Positions 1-11,464 of a stretch of DNA of 64,000 nt are shown here, piece by piece. Position 1 is the first letter of the stretch, and the number at the start of each line of letters is the position of its first letter. The DNA comes from Pleodorina starrii (Eukaryota > Chlorophyta > Chlorophyceae > Chlamydomonadales > Volvocaceae). The DNA lies in contig BRXU01000004.1 of NCBI GenBank assembly GCA_030267565.1, positions 2,920,501 through 2,984,500 on the forward strand, written 5' to 3'. The position numbers were made by a program, and so were the translations under genes. The notes below the pieces were generated by a model that was given only the letters and a program-made list of their open reading frames with translations, had not been told where the DNA came from and made no database searches.

Positions 1-2185
1 GGTCGAGAGCTTCGCCGCTGTGCTGCGTCACCTCCTCCTCCTGCACGACAGCGCCCGCCCACTGCATGTGGTGGACTTCGGTTGCGGCACCGGCACACTG
101 CTGCTGCCGCTGGCGGTGATGTTCCCGCACTGCACCTTCACGGGTGGGTGGTAAAAGAAAACGGCCCGGGACGAGGGAACGCAACGCAGTTACCTGGGGT
201 GGGTGGGTGGGTGGGTGTAATGCGGTAGGTGGACGGATACCCCAGGGCGGGGCGGGGCTGTGACCAGGCACTGGAAAGCGGCCAAGCAGGAGCGGCGAAG
301 TGCGAGGGTTGAGGCGGGAGAGACGCAGGGAGGCGCAGGGAGACAGGAGGATACGGCCCCTCGGCCGTCGGCTGTCGGCGGTCGGGATCTGGTCCGACCG
401 ACCGACCGCCGTTGACGACACAATCGCGCTCTTCTGCTGTCGCTGCGGCGTGTCGTGGTGACCGGCCTGGGGTCAGAGCGGCGTCTCGCCGCTGCGTCCG
501 GCATGTGTAGGGCACCTCATCCCCCACGCAGCCCGGGCCGCCCTGGCGTTTTGCATACTAGCAACACGACGGCGCAGGCAAAGGTGGGGTTGTCTGCGCC
601 GCCTCGCCCGGCCACCGCCGCTTTTTTCCGACGCCACTTCGCCTCCTGGACCCCGCCACCAACCCGACCTTCACCCCCACCCCCCCAAGGCGTGGAGATG
701 AAGCCGGCGGCGGTGGCGCTGCTGCTGGAGCGGGCGCGTGCGGCGGGGCTGGGCAACGTGTCCGCGCGGCGCTGCATGATCGAGGACTTTGTGGAGACGC
801 CCTTTGACGTGGCGCTGGCGCTGCACGCGTGCGGCAACGCCACGGACGCGGCGATGATGCTGGCGGCGCGGCGCCGGGCGGCCTACGTGGTCAGCCCTTG
901 CTGCGTGGGTGAGTGAGTGAGTGTGTGTGGGGGGGTGGCAGGTGGTTCGCGCGAGAGGGAGAGAGAGGGGGAGAGTGGGATCAGGCGCCTGTTTTTGTGC
1001 GGGCAGAGCAGGCGCCACGCGGGTGTTTGGCGGCTGGTTGAGCGGTGCGTTGCGAGTCGGCGTGTGGGTGTAGTGTAGAGACTTGGCCCCCACGCTGGGG
1101 CTTTTGCAGGGACGCAGGCCGGGGAACGCTCCGCCCTGCCGTTGACGTTGGTCCGGGTCGAGGGGCGTTGCAGTGCGCCCTTCTGCTGCTGTGTCCCGCA
1201 CGTACGGTATGGGGCCATGTCATCCTTCGCATCCTTCGCATGAACTCCTCCGCAGGCAAGCTGAAGTTTTCCCTGGCGGGCGGCAGCTCCTTCAGCCCCA
1301 CCGTGCACACCTACACGCCCATCATGCCCGGGGAGCGACGCGCCACCAGCCGCCAGGCGGCCGCGGCTGAGGCTTCCGCCGCCGCCGCCGCCGCCGGCGT
1401 CGCAGCGCCGCCATCCGGCCTTGGGGCAGCGGGCCTCACCGGAAGCGAGGTCGCCGCCACCGCCGCCGAGTCGGGGCTTGGCGCCGCCGCAGCAGCAGTG
1501 AGGTCCGATTCGTGCGGGCGAGGGCCGGAGGCGGATGAAGCCGGAGGCGGCGCTCCCAGTGGCGGTGGCGGTGGTGAGGGGCAGCTGGGCGTTGTGACGC
1601 TGGGCGAGATTCGTCACCCGCGTTCGCAGTGGATGCGGGAGCACCTTCCCGATGCGGAGGCGCAGTTTCGCTTCATGGCGAAGGTGGGTTTTGGGGCCCT
1701 TGTAGATTGATCGCGCGGGTTGGAGCAAGGCGGTTGTGACGACGGCACGGCATTGTAGAGCGTTGTTCCGCACGCGATCGCACTTCCTTTCCGTCCCTTT
1801 GGAAGCGACTGGTTCTTCATAATTTTCGGCGCACGACTCGACTCAGACTGACCTGTGCGTTTCCTTGTTCTTGCCCTGCTAACGTCCCCCCTAGGTTGCG
1901 GATCAGAACCATTCGGGCGCATCGGCGGTGGCGCCCGGGGTCGGCTCGCGCGGGGGGCCCGAGGACGTCGCAGCTGTCGCGGCGCGCCTGTGCAAGGCTC
2001 ACGTGGAGCTTGACAGGAACCTAGCGGCGGCGGAAGATGGCTACAGTGTTGGGATGTTCAAGTGTTTCCATTGGCAGGAAATGGCGAAGAGCGATTTGCT
2101 CGTGGGCGTGCCACCGGACCGCATGGAATGGGTCGGCTTTGCCGAGAAGCTTGCGCCCTGTCCGGGTTTGGAATCAAATTACTAA
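1..2185 (+). CDS. GSTCD-like SAM-methyltransferase-fold protein, 3' part (partial)
   Basis: The gene enters from the left edge, so its start is missing. Four exons are read: 1-143, 690-908, 1256-1683 and 1895-2185, with phases 1, 1 and 0 matching at the joins and a TAA stop. The first exon holds a class I methyltransferase SAM-binding loop (VVDFGCGTGT). The second ends in ALHACGNATD and SPCCVG, which continues as GKLKF in exon 3. The third has HPRSQWMRE after an Ala/Gly-rich insert, and the last has ARLCKAHVELDRNL, GYSVGMFKCF and DLLVGVP. This order of motifs is that of the C-terminal methyltransferase-like domain of GSTCD (Methyltransf_32 family). A nucleic-acid or RNA methyltransferase role is inferred only; the substrate is unknown. 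The Ala/Gly-rich insert in exon 3 is not typical of animal homologues. No TGTAA signal was found between the stop and the next gene. Confidence 0.8.
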
Positions 2186-2437
2186 TTGCATGCAAGTATA
2201 CATTAGCGTGTCCATCTGCTTGCGCGAAGCATCATCGACGAGGCGGGTGTGGATCGTGCAGTTTGCGGTTGTTGGTGTGTGGTTAATGCTGTCCTGCGAG
2301 CGTGTTCAAGTATGTCTGCATGCCTATATCTTCACAATAATCTAAATTCTACTTGACATTTTATTTACGTTTGTTCGGACCTTCGCACCGTAGGAATTAT
2401 ATTAGTATTAGCTTTTGACGAGGCAACTTGCGCCAAA

Positions 2438-5400
2438 ATGCAGCAGAGTATTCGATCCCGTAGCGTCCATTCAGGTCGTGCTGCTGCGACTTGTTCCAGC
2501 TTGCCGCGACGGGTGGCACGGAGGGTTGTGGTCGCTCGTGCTGCTGCGAAGCAGCAAGTGGAGGAACTGGAGGAAATCGATCCCATCACGGGACAGCCCA
2601 TTTCTAAAGCGGCGCTAACGTCCCCAGTGGCCGGGTGAGAGCGCACGATGCTGGGCGCTCGCCCGATGGCCATGACCAGTCGCACTGCGCGTGAGGTCTT
2701 GGGCATATCGGCCTCGGTGCAGGTTGTCTCCCGCCACATCGACGTATAAGGGCGGCGCAATTACACATGGGAGCTACAAGCAACTAGCGCACGCTAACAA
2801 CTGTCCGCTGCAGCGGGGGTTGCCGTCGTACATCTCCGTCGCATCTACTCGGCTTCCGTACTTGCCGCCCACAATGGGTCGTCGTCGGTTTACAGCCCGT
2901 GCTGGGGGCCGCCGTACCCCCATGCAGCGACAAACACGCCTCTTCTGATGCAAGAACGCCCCCGCGCGCCTGGCTGTCCGTGCGCGTCCGTGCTCTCCCG
3001 GCGTGTCCCTCCCCTCCCGTGTCGTCCGCACCCTCAGCAATGTGGTGAAGGCCGGCCGCCACACCTGGGCCTACCGGGTGTCCAGCCCCGAGCCCTCCAA
3101 CGACTCGGACGACAAGCCCGATGTGCTGCTGCTGCACGGCCTGGCCTCCAGCTCCTACAGCTACAGGTGGGTGGGTGGCACAACACGCATGGGGCATCCT
3201 TTGTGGGCCCGCTGTAGGTCCGCTGCGCAGTAAAAGCCGATTCATTCATTCGTTCATTCTTTCATGGAATACCGGTAATCACGGTTGCCTTGCTTTCGGC
3301 CTCGAGCTGCATCTCCTTGGGGGCAGATTTGCCGCATGACTCGTCGACAATCGCACCCCACCCCACCCTCGAAGACACCCAGCACTGGACGGCACACAGC
3401 TCTTGCTACCAGCAGCTGCACGTGCACGTGGTTGGTGGAGGGCTTTGCGTATTCGGGAGGGGAAGAGCTCCTCCGTTATCAGTCACGATCCTCCAAACAC
3501 ACCGCGTGGTTGGCAGCTTGGCGGGGGTGACCGCTGACCGGCTGGCTGGGGGAGGAATGGATGGATCTCGACAGCCCTCAAGTGGGTGGGAGACCGGCTG
3601 GGGGTGAGACAGCGCACTGATCGCTACACAACCTCAGGGGCCAGTCGGCCGAGTCGCAGGGGGGAGCTCGCGGGTTGCTAAGGGGAGGGGGCGCTGCCCC
3701 CACTAAACCCTACACCCCACACCGGGCCGGATGGGCGCAACCAAGGGCTTCATGGCAGGAAGGACCCATTCGCCCCCCGGTGACCCCCCCGGGGCCCCGT
3801 CCGCACCCGCCTGCGCCATGCGCCCTCAGCGCCCTTCCCGCACGCTCACCTACACCCGCCGGGACTCAACGCCCCTCCTCCGCTCCCCCGCTCCCGCGTC
3901 CCCTGCCCACCCGCCTGCGGCGTCGTCGATCCTCACCCCGGCGAAATGCACCAACAGGAACACTCTGGGGCTGCTGGGCGGTGACGGCTACCGGGCCTTC
4001 GCCCCCGACTGGCTGGGCCACGGCGACAGCGACAAGCCCGAGCCGGGGTCGGCATTCGGCTACTCGGAGCAAGACTACATCGCCGGGCTGGGGGCCTTTG
4101 TGGAGGCGGTGGGGATCCGCAAGCCCTTCGCGCTCGTCGTACAGGTACGACACACAGTGTACGGAAGGAGGCCTGCGGAGTCGCGAAATGCGGAGGCGCA
4201 AGTTGGGGCGAATGGGGGTGTTGGGAGCCGCCGGGGCGCGCCGCTTTCTCGGTGTGGGGGGACGTATTGATTGGATTCGGGTCAGGGGCGCTGTGGCGGG
4301 TGGCCACACACGTACACGTACACGTACACGTACACGCACACGCAGACGCACACGTAATGGCGGCGGATAGCTCCGATGGGTCTTTCCCGCAGGGAGGGCA
4401 GCTCAGGCGGCCGTCCACGAGCCTGGAGCCTGGAGCCCGGAGCCCGGAGCCCGGAGCCTGGAGCCCGACACGACGAGACACGTCGCCTTGCTTGGCCGGC
4501 CTGGTCTCACCTCGCCTGGGCCCTAGCCCCACCTCCGTCCCCACCCCCGTCCTCCCTGGCTCCCTCGCCCGCGGCCCCCCCACAGGGTTTCGTGCTCGGC
4601 CAGTACGGCATGTTGTACGCCCTGGAGCACCCCGACCAGATCTCCCGCCTGCTCATCCTCAACACGCCGCTGGCGCTCAACGCAAAGCTGAGACCCGAGC
4701 TGGCGCCGTACAAGGCCCCACTGCCCTTCATGCGACCGGGGAATGTGAGCTGCCGGGCCGGGAGCTGCCGGGAGCTGGTTGATGGGTTTGGTGCTGGTGC
4801 TGGTGCTCTCCTTGTTGTCATTGGTCGTTATTGTTTTTATTTTTGTTGTTATTACAGTGGAAGATAGTGTGTGCGTCTTTCCGGCCAGGCTGCGTGGGGC
4901 CGCCTGCCGTAACCACACACACAAACACACAAACACAAACGCCCAACAAACCGCCCTGCCCCGCCGGTCCTGTGCTCCTGCGCGCAGAAAACGTTCGACT
5001 TTATGACGTACAACATGAGCGGATCGCCGTACGCGATGGCGGAGAAGGATGCCCGCACGTACGGCAGGCCGAGCACGGACCCCGCCGCCACCGCCGCTGT
5101 GGCCAAGACCATGGACCAGGTAAGACCACCACTTCCTCCACACCACACCGCCCTCGCACCTGCCGCTCAAGACCCAACCCGCCTCGTCGCCTGCCCACCC
5201 GTTCATGAGCACGCGCGTGGCATGACGCGCGCGCTCCCTGTGCCGGAGCTTCTCAGCGACACACCCAAACCCAGCAACCCTGTCAACGAGTCGTGACTGC
5301 TCGCGCTACTTTCCCCACCCCTGGTCCGGCCTCGTCCCCCCTCCCCCGCCTCACACACACCCTGACCCTTTCTCCCTCCCCCCTTCCCTCTCTCCGCCTC

Positions 5401-6472
5401 GCCACACCTTGGCTCACTGCCTGTCCCCCTCTCCTCCCCTCCCCTCCCGGGGCCAGGTGGACTTCCCCAAGCTTCTCCGTAAGGTTGACGAGGGCTACGC
5501 GAGCTGGCGCAAACCCTCGCTGTGCCTTTTCGGACCCTCCGACCCCTTCGTCGACGTCAGCACCGTGTTCGAGTTCCTTGAGAGCAAGCGCACCAACATG
5601 AAGTGCCTCACACTAGCAGCAAAGCTGGGACACATGCCGCAGGTCCGTCGTGTGCAGCGTGAGGTGTGCGGCGTGCGGTGTGCGGCGCTCGGTGGTTGCG
5701 AGATTGGAACGAAAATGGCTCACGATGGAACGAAAACGCGTTTGGTTAATTGATTAATTAATTAACCATAATATTTAATCAATTAACCTAATATAATTTT
5801 TATTTTTAATTAATAAATTTTTTATTTAATAAATTAATTAATAAATAAATTATTGAATTGGTTAAGGCTGAAGGGAATCGGGGCATTGCCGGGGAGTGCC
5901 GGATACCACTCATGACACTGCGTTGCGGTGACCCGAGGGTCGGTCGTCTTCCCGCGGGGACACTGCGGCCCAGCGCGCGCACCCCTGCTTCCACAGCTGC
6001 TTCCACTGCTGCGGTGCGGTGCAGCTGCTCAGCTTGTGGCCCCCAGCGCCTCCATCCTACCCCTCCTCGCCCTCTGCCTACCGTATGGCAACTCTTCCGT
6101 CTTGTTGCCACCGCCGCCGTTGTTTGGCACCGCTGGAGCGCTGGTTGACGCCCCCGGGCCAACAATGCCGCTCCCCGCCAACAATGCGACCACCCACCAG
6201 TCTTCGCCAACGTCGCCTCCATTCCCTCCTTCGCTGCCCTTCCACCTCTTCAACGGCCTCCACCGCTCTGCCAATGGCCCCACCGTACGACTGTACGACC
6301 ATCCGACTTTCTGGCCACTGCCCTGCCCTGCCCTGCCCTGCCCGTGCAGGAGGACTACCCCGAGGCGCTTCACGAGCCGATGGTCCGGTGGCTGCGCGGG
6401 GAGACTGACTCGGACATCAAGCAGGGGGCGCTCAAGATGACCAAGTACGGCGTCGTGGAGAGCAAGAAGTGA
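2438..6472 (+). CDS. alpha/beta-hydrolase-fold protein lacking the nucleophile serine
   Basis: Seven exons: 2438-2634, 3038-3166, 3958-4144, 4586-4744, 4988-5119, 5457-5642 and 6350-6472. All junctions are GT-AG and in phase, giving 370 residues. The ATG lies in a good context (GCCAAAATG). The first 45 or so residues are Arg/Ser/Ala-rich and almost free of acidic residues, like a chloroplast or mitochondrial transit peptide. The fold is shown by the oxyanion motif LLLHGLASS (about 96-104), DWLGHGDSDKP, the Asp loop CLFGPSDPF (D297) and the His loop LGHMPQ (H327). At the nucleophile elbow, where G-x-S-x-G is expected, the protein has G-F-V-L-G (172-176), so Val sits at the serine position. Similar plant plastid proteins also carry variant elbows, as far as I recall. 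Serine-hydrolase activity is therefore doubtful; a binding or scaffold role is possible. Intron 6 carries an AT-rich island. Confidence 0.88.
4308..4464. repeat. short tandem repeats in intron 3 of the hydrolase gene
   Basis: An (ACGTAC)n-like run grading into ACGCAC units occupies about 4308-4352. A 7-bp GGAGCCC/GGAGCCT array follows at about 4425-4464. Both are simple intronic repeats with no coding role. Confidence 0.6.
5744..5866. repeat. AT-rich island with a 13-bp inverted repeat, inside intron 6
   Basis: About 120 bases made almost only of A and T lie in an otherwise very GC-rich intron. GGTTAATTGATTA at 5744-5756 is the exact reverse complement of TAATCAATTAACC at 5776-5788, so a 13-bp stem with a 19-base loop can form. 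Further TTAATTAAT words follow to about 5866. It may be a remnant of a small AT-rich transposable element; no coding capacity is seen. Confidence 0.65.
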
Positions 6473-6842
6473 AACCGGTTAGGATCAGGGTTAGGGGGAC
6501 GTGAGCAGGGTCAGGGGGAGACGGCAGAGAATTGGGTAGTAGTTGCGGTCGATAAGAGGGAGGGAGAGAGGGAGGGTGTAGAAGGAGGGAGGGAGGGGGT
6601 GGAGCGGATCCCCGGGAGGTTGGGGATAGAGCGGGGCGGCAGTAGCTATTGCGGAGGGAGGGAGGGAGGGGGTGCGTTGCGGAGGTAGCTGAGGTGCAGG
6701 CGCGCGCAGTGGGGTTATCCACGGATAGGCCGGAGCCGGAGCCGGAGCAGGTGGGAGCGCCAGGGCTGGTCGTCGTGTTATGGGGCGGGATGGGGCGAGG
6801 GCCCGGCCGAGCGGATGAAGCCTTCAGGGCGTGTGGTGAGGG

Positions 6843-6847
6843 TGTAA
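6843..6847 (+). terminator. TGTAA polyadenylation signal of the hydrolase gene
   Basis: TGTAA is the standard polyadenylation signal of Chlamydomonas and relatives. This is the first one downstream of the stop at 6472, which would give a 3' UTR of about 390 nt. Confidence 0.5.
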
Positions 6848-8994
6848 CACTACGTTTCTGCGCACTGTACTGAGCCAGCGAGGGGGGAGGCCGTACAGAC
6901 ATTGGGGGCAGGAAGCTAGGAGGGCGGAGAAGGAGCGGAGACGGCTCGTGCGGGTGTGTCGTGAGGGCAGTGCGTGGTGAGGGCAACAGCGCGGCTCGGC
7001 GCCAACGGGCCGCGCCGCACGTGATTCCGGGCGCCTCGTGTGCCGACATGCAGCAACCTTCAAACCGCTGGGGGCAGTGTGTGTAGGTGTTCTCTTATGC
7101 AGCATAAACTGTCGTTGTCGCTGTCGATGTTGTTTACTGTGTTAGGGTGAACGACCCTGGGAGGGGTTAGCGGGCCGGCGGGACGGCCAGCTGTGCCCGC
7201 AGGCCGTGCGCTGCTGCTGAAACCTTACGTAATTCACGGCGTGGATCCGGTGACTGATCGTGGCTTGGTTCGTTGGTCAGGGTTTGTTCCTCCCAGTTTC
7301 ACGGCGAGGGGAGGGGAGGGTTACGGGAGGAGGGCACAGAGGGTGAGTTGCTGGTGCCATGACTGCGCCGGCTTGTACGTGTCGGAACACATGATAAACA
7401 TGAACATGAACATGAACTTTCTGTCCACCTCCACCTCCTGTCTACCACCTCCTCGCATGCTGCCCAAACAACTCCTTACCGACGTGTTGTGCGGTGAGGC
7501 GCCCGGGGCCATGACATGCGGCAATCCAGATCCAATCCCGACGCATCCGGGGGGAGTTTGAAGAGCGATCCAAACGGGACGGGACTGTGGAAGGGCCAGA
7601 TCACGCCACAGAAGAGCCGTTCCTCCCTCCGCCCACTTAGCCAACGAAACCGACACAACGCGCAATCGAACAGGCGCCCCGCGCAGCCGCCGACGACTCT
7701 TCCCGCCGTTCAGATCGCCGCTCCGGAAGGGTGTGAGTGGGGTGATGGGCGGAGGCGCCGGTGGCGCAGCCGCCGCGCGGTGGAGTCCGCCAGGGCCTGA
7801 CAGAGCGCCCCGGGGCCCGGGCAGCTGTTGGTCAGCTGCTTGGGCCGCCATCACCGAACGCGCCGCGGCGCCCAGCCGGTAATTGGTACGACGCAAGTAC
7901 GGCCAGTACGGCCAGTGTCCACCTTCAAGCTTCAAAATTCGGCTTTAGTTTCAGCGAGCCGTGGACAAGCGCCCCACAAAAGAGAACTCGCCGGTATACG
8001 ATTTATCTCGAACGTCGCATTGGCTGCCACCAAACCACCACTCCGCCACGACCAACAAATTACGAATATTTATTGAGTTGGATCAGCAAGCCCGCGGGTT
8101 CCAAATCGGCCGCGAGACCTGTGCGTTGAGGACCAGGACGATTCAACACCTTGAACCCGGGAGAGCCCGCAACGGGTTTCCGGGCGCTGCCGTGCGTCCG
8201 TACGTCCGTACGTTTAGGATTGGGTTCCGAAGGCGTGAGGCCCCGGATGCTGTGTCAATCAGTCAGCGTGTCAACATGTGTGCGAAGGTGCCGCTTGCAT
8301 ACCTGCCGTACGCCTGCTTAGAGGCACACGGAGGCGGGAGTGGGGGTGGAGGTTTGGAGTGACGGCGGGTGGTGGCGCTTGCGCAAGGCCCGGTAGTACA
8401 AGTCCGGGGGTTGGCTGGGCGGGGCCCAGCTGCTAGCAACGGAGACGTCAACCGGAAAGCGAGGTTTGCGCCAGAAGCTATCCAATCAATCATGTTATGA
8501 TAACGACGTGTACAAGGCAGCACACGACCCGATCGTGGACAACAAAACAACGACAACAACACCGACCGCGGACAGCCCGGTACAGCCTGGTATCAAAAAA
8601 CGTCGCCGCCGCGGCGAGGGCCAGGGCGGTGTTTAAGCACGGTGCAAAATCGCCCGTAGCTATGAATACAAGAGCGCGCCATGCAAGTAAGCCACACACC
8701 GTTCATGGGGATGTGCATAGCCTCTTTTCTGAAGCACACGCGTCCTCCGTGTACGACCAGGTACGACACCCACAAGCCTCGTAAGCCGTCCATGATGCGG
8801 TACACTGCTCGCACGCTGCAGTCGGCGTCTTCTGCGCCGGAAAGGCATAGCCGCAGCAGACAGACGTCGTATTTACTTCAAACCCTAAAACTCTAAACTC
8901 CAATGGAATCCCGCCAGGAGTCAAGGGGCCGATGAGCTTGCTCCTATCAGGCCAGTTTGCAAGGGTGCTTGCTTACGTCTTCGTTGTGATGTCA

Positions 8995-9064
8995 CGTAAC
9001 CGTAACCGTAACCGTAACCGTTACCGTTACCGTAACTTTAACCATAGCCGTAACCGTAACCGTA
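8995..9064. repeat. CCGTAA hexamer tandem array
   Basis: About eleven near-perfect copies of a 6-bp unit (CGTAAC/CCGTAA, with some CCGTTA variants). The unit differs from the green-algal telomere repeats TTTTAGGG and TTTAGGG, so this is a microsatellite rather than an interstitial telomere. Confidence 0.75.
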
Positions 9065-9310
9065 TCGACCACAGCGCACCGTCGCAAAGCGTATCACCAC
9101 CGTAGCACAGTGCAGTATGCACAAGGGTCTCAGCAACCGGGAGAGCGCCCTGCGATGCCGTATCGCGGCACATGCGCCCACGTCCACGTCCACGTTCACG
9201 TCCACGCGCGCACACAGCATTTCACACGCACGCCCACAGGCACACGCACACACGCCCTCTTGGGCTTGCGCCGCGGAGACAAGTCAGGGTTCTGGGGCAA
9301 TGCGTCCGCA

Positions 9311-9377
9311 AACGATCGAACGAACGAATAAACGATCGAACGGACGAACGAACGGACGGACGAAGGAACGAACGAAC
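9311..9377. repeat. CGAA tetramer array
   Basis: Imperfect tandem copies of CGAA and CGGA. The unit is AACG read in another phase. It has no coding role. Confidence 0.7.
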
Positions 9378-10186
9378 ACAAGGCCCGAAAGGTGCATCCT
9401 GCACTCTACGCCCTGCCTCCTCCATGTACTTATTTTGTTGTTCTTATTATTGGGCCTGCCGCCGGTATTCTGGACCACCGGACCCTACCTGACCCCTGGG
9501 CTAGCCTAGCCTCACTTCCGCAGGCCAATCCATTGGCATTGACCTGCGACCGGAGCCCTGGGTCATCCGGTCCCCGTTCCTACCCTCTTCACAGACGCAG
9601 CGTTACAGTACGTCGTAAACACGCTGCTCGCCACGACTGCCACGACTGCCGCGACTGCCACGCAACCTCGTTTTCGGCTGCGACCTCCAGCCCCTCTTTG
9701 CGATGTTGGCTGCTCCCAGGCCTCCCACCAAACTGGCGCCATGCCACACTTGTAGCAACTTGAAAGTGTTACGTCATACCGCACAACGGCGGCACCCTTC
9801 CGCCTGACCCAAACCCACGTCTCATTCTCCCTCTGACAAGGCGGTGCTTCTTTCTTCACTTCACGGTGGCTCGCAACACGAAACGTGTTTGTCGAAGGAT
9901 GACATGACGGGACAATACGGCAATACGAATATGCTCTAGAAGGGGCCCGACGCAAAGCGTGCGCCTCCGCTTACGAGGGCTTACGCTAAACGCGTCCTGC
10001 CGCACGTGTGCAAATCTTGTAATTTATTCGTAACAAGTAAGTAAAAACAGCACGCAAAAATTCCTGCAGACCCACAGCGGGCAAATGCGGTACGCGACCG
10101 GATGACGATGCCGCCTCAATACGAGCCACGGCACGGCAGCGCGTCGCCTGGAAATGCGGTTACGGTGAATGCTGTTTGGTGGCCTC

Positions 10187-10210
10187 GATCTGGATCTGGA
10201 TCTGGATCTC
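10187..10210. repeat. GATCTG hexamer array
   Basis: Four tandem copies of GATCTG (or GGATCT in another phase) in non-coding DNA. Confidence 0.7.
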
Positions 10211-10481
10211 TCAGCACCGCCGCCGCGCGGCAGCACCGCCCTACTCGTGTTAAGCCGCCCGCCAGCCGCCCGCCAGCCCGCCCGCCACCATCACGAGGTG
10301 TCCGGATTAACGGCCGTCACCAGGGCGGTTTGGCCACGTCGGCACCTCGCAAAAAGGGTGGTAGCGCCGGCGGGCAGCGCAACCTAGAACACGTCCCGAA
10401 ACGCGACGGAACCGGGAAATGTGAGTGTCGCCTACGAGGCGAGCCACCCACGCGACGGCCATAAGCGCAGTGCTCTTTAAA

Positions 10482-10508
10482 TGTGTGTGCGTGTGTGTGT
10501 GCGCGTGT
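10482..10508. repeat. GT dinucleotide repeat
   Basis: A slightly interrupted (TG)n tract of about 27 bases in non-coding DNA. Confidence 0.7.
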
Positions 10509-11464
10509 ATGCGTATGTCACATACGCTATGTGTATGTGTGTCGCTGGTGCGTGAAATTCGGCAAATGGAGTATGGAGTGCGCCCACCACCTGCATCAGC
10601 GATCCTTCCCTCAAGCAATGCAACACGTACAACGCGGCCCACAACGGATTCCGTTGACGAGACCACAAAGACACGTTCCAGCGGCAAACGTGCCCGCTGG
10701 ATTTCCACCGCAGGGGCCGCCAGGTGCGGAGCCGGTGCCCTGGAAGTGTCTCTCACGCCACTCGAAGAGTGTTCATCGGGGCCTTCCTCGGAAAGGATGG
10801 CCGCGGCGGCAGTGCATGGAAGTTGGACGAGTCCGAAACAGGCACGACAGGTGCGGCATGCGAAGGAGTTGTGTCCCATAAGCCCGAACCCTCGCGTTCG
10901 TGCGGCCATCCGCGCCAACTCGGCAGGACGGAGCCACAGCAGCTTGTTCAGATGCTTGGCGCGGCTGGTTATCATACAACGGCGCCGACGGCGCGCGCGC
11001 GTGAGTGAACAATGCTCACTTGCTCAGCCGAAAGGTCAAACACTAAACACCAAACCGAATTGACGGATGGGAGCGCGCCTTTGCCAGCCTCACGGCCACA
11101 CATGCAGCAGGCTGCGCCCCGGTTGCACACACAACTGTCAACACCTGCCAGCATACTTGCGTCCATCAGTTCTCTTTATCTTCCGATCCTGTCGAATCAC
11201 AATTTTTGAATCCATCCCGATTCGGTGTAGATCTTTTGGGGCCATATGCAAATGATATGCATGTAGAGCTAAATGACGAGTTCTCCCGCATCATGAGATC
11301 CAAACTCACCCCAGACACACCAAGTGAACATAAGTGCGCAATTTTCCTTTCCTACGTCCTCTCCAACAACGAGTCAAACGACCTTCGGCAGTGCCGTACC
11401 ATTTCTCCTGCTGCGACACAACGGGTGCGCCGCGCACTCGCCCGCCGAAACGCCACCTCACCAA

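Larger units (their letters stand above)
6850..11464. other. gene-poor stretch with microsatellites
   Basis: No protein family was recognised here on either strand. Open frames exist (for example about 10425-11063 on plus and 10307-10975 on minus). They are Ser/Thr/Arg-rich, lack recognisable motifs and run through a GT repeat, so they are not called. The stretch holds hexamer, tetramer and dinucleotide repeats listed separately. Part of it must be the 3' UTR of the minus-strand gene ending at 11465. No TTACA (TGTAA on the minus strand) was noticed close to that stop. Confidence 0.5.

Noticed and set aside
8995..9064. Interstitial telomere repeat
   Set aside because: The unit is CCGTAA. Green-algal telomeres use TTTTAGGG or TTTAGGG, and no such run is present.
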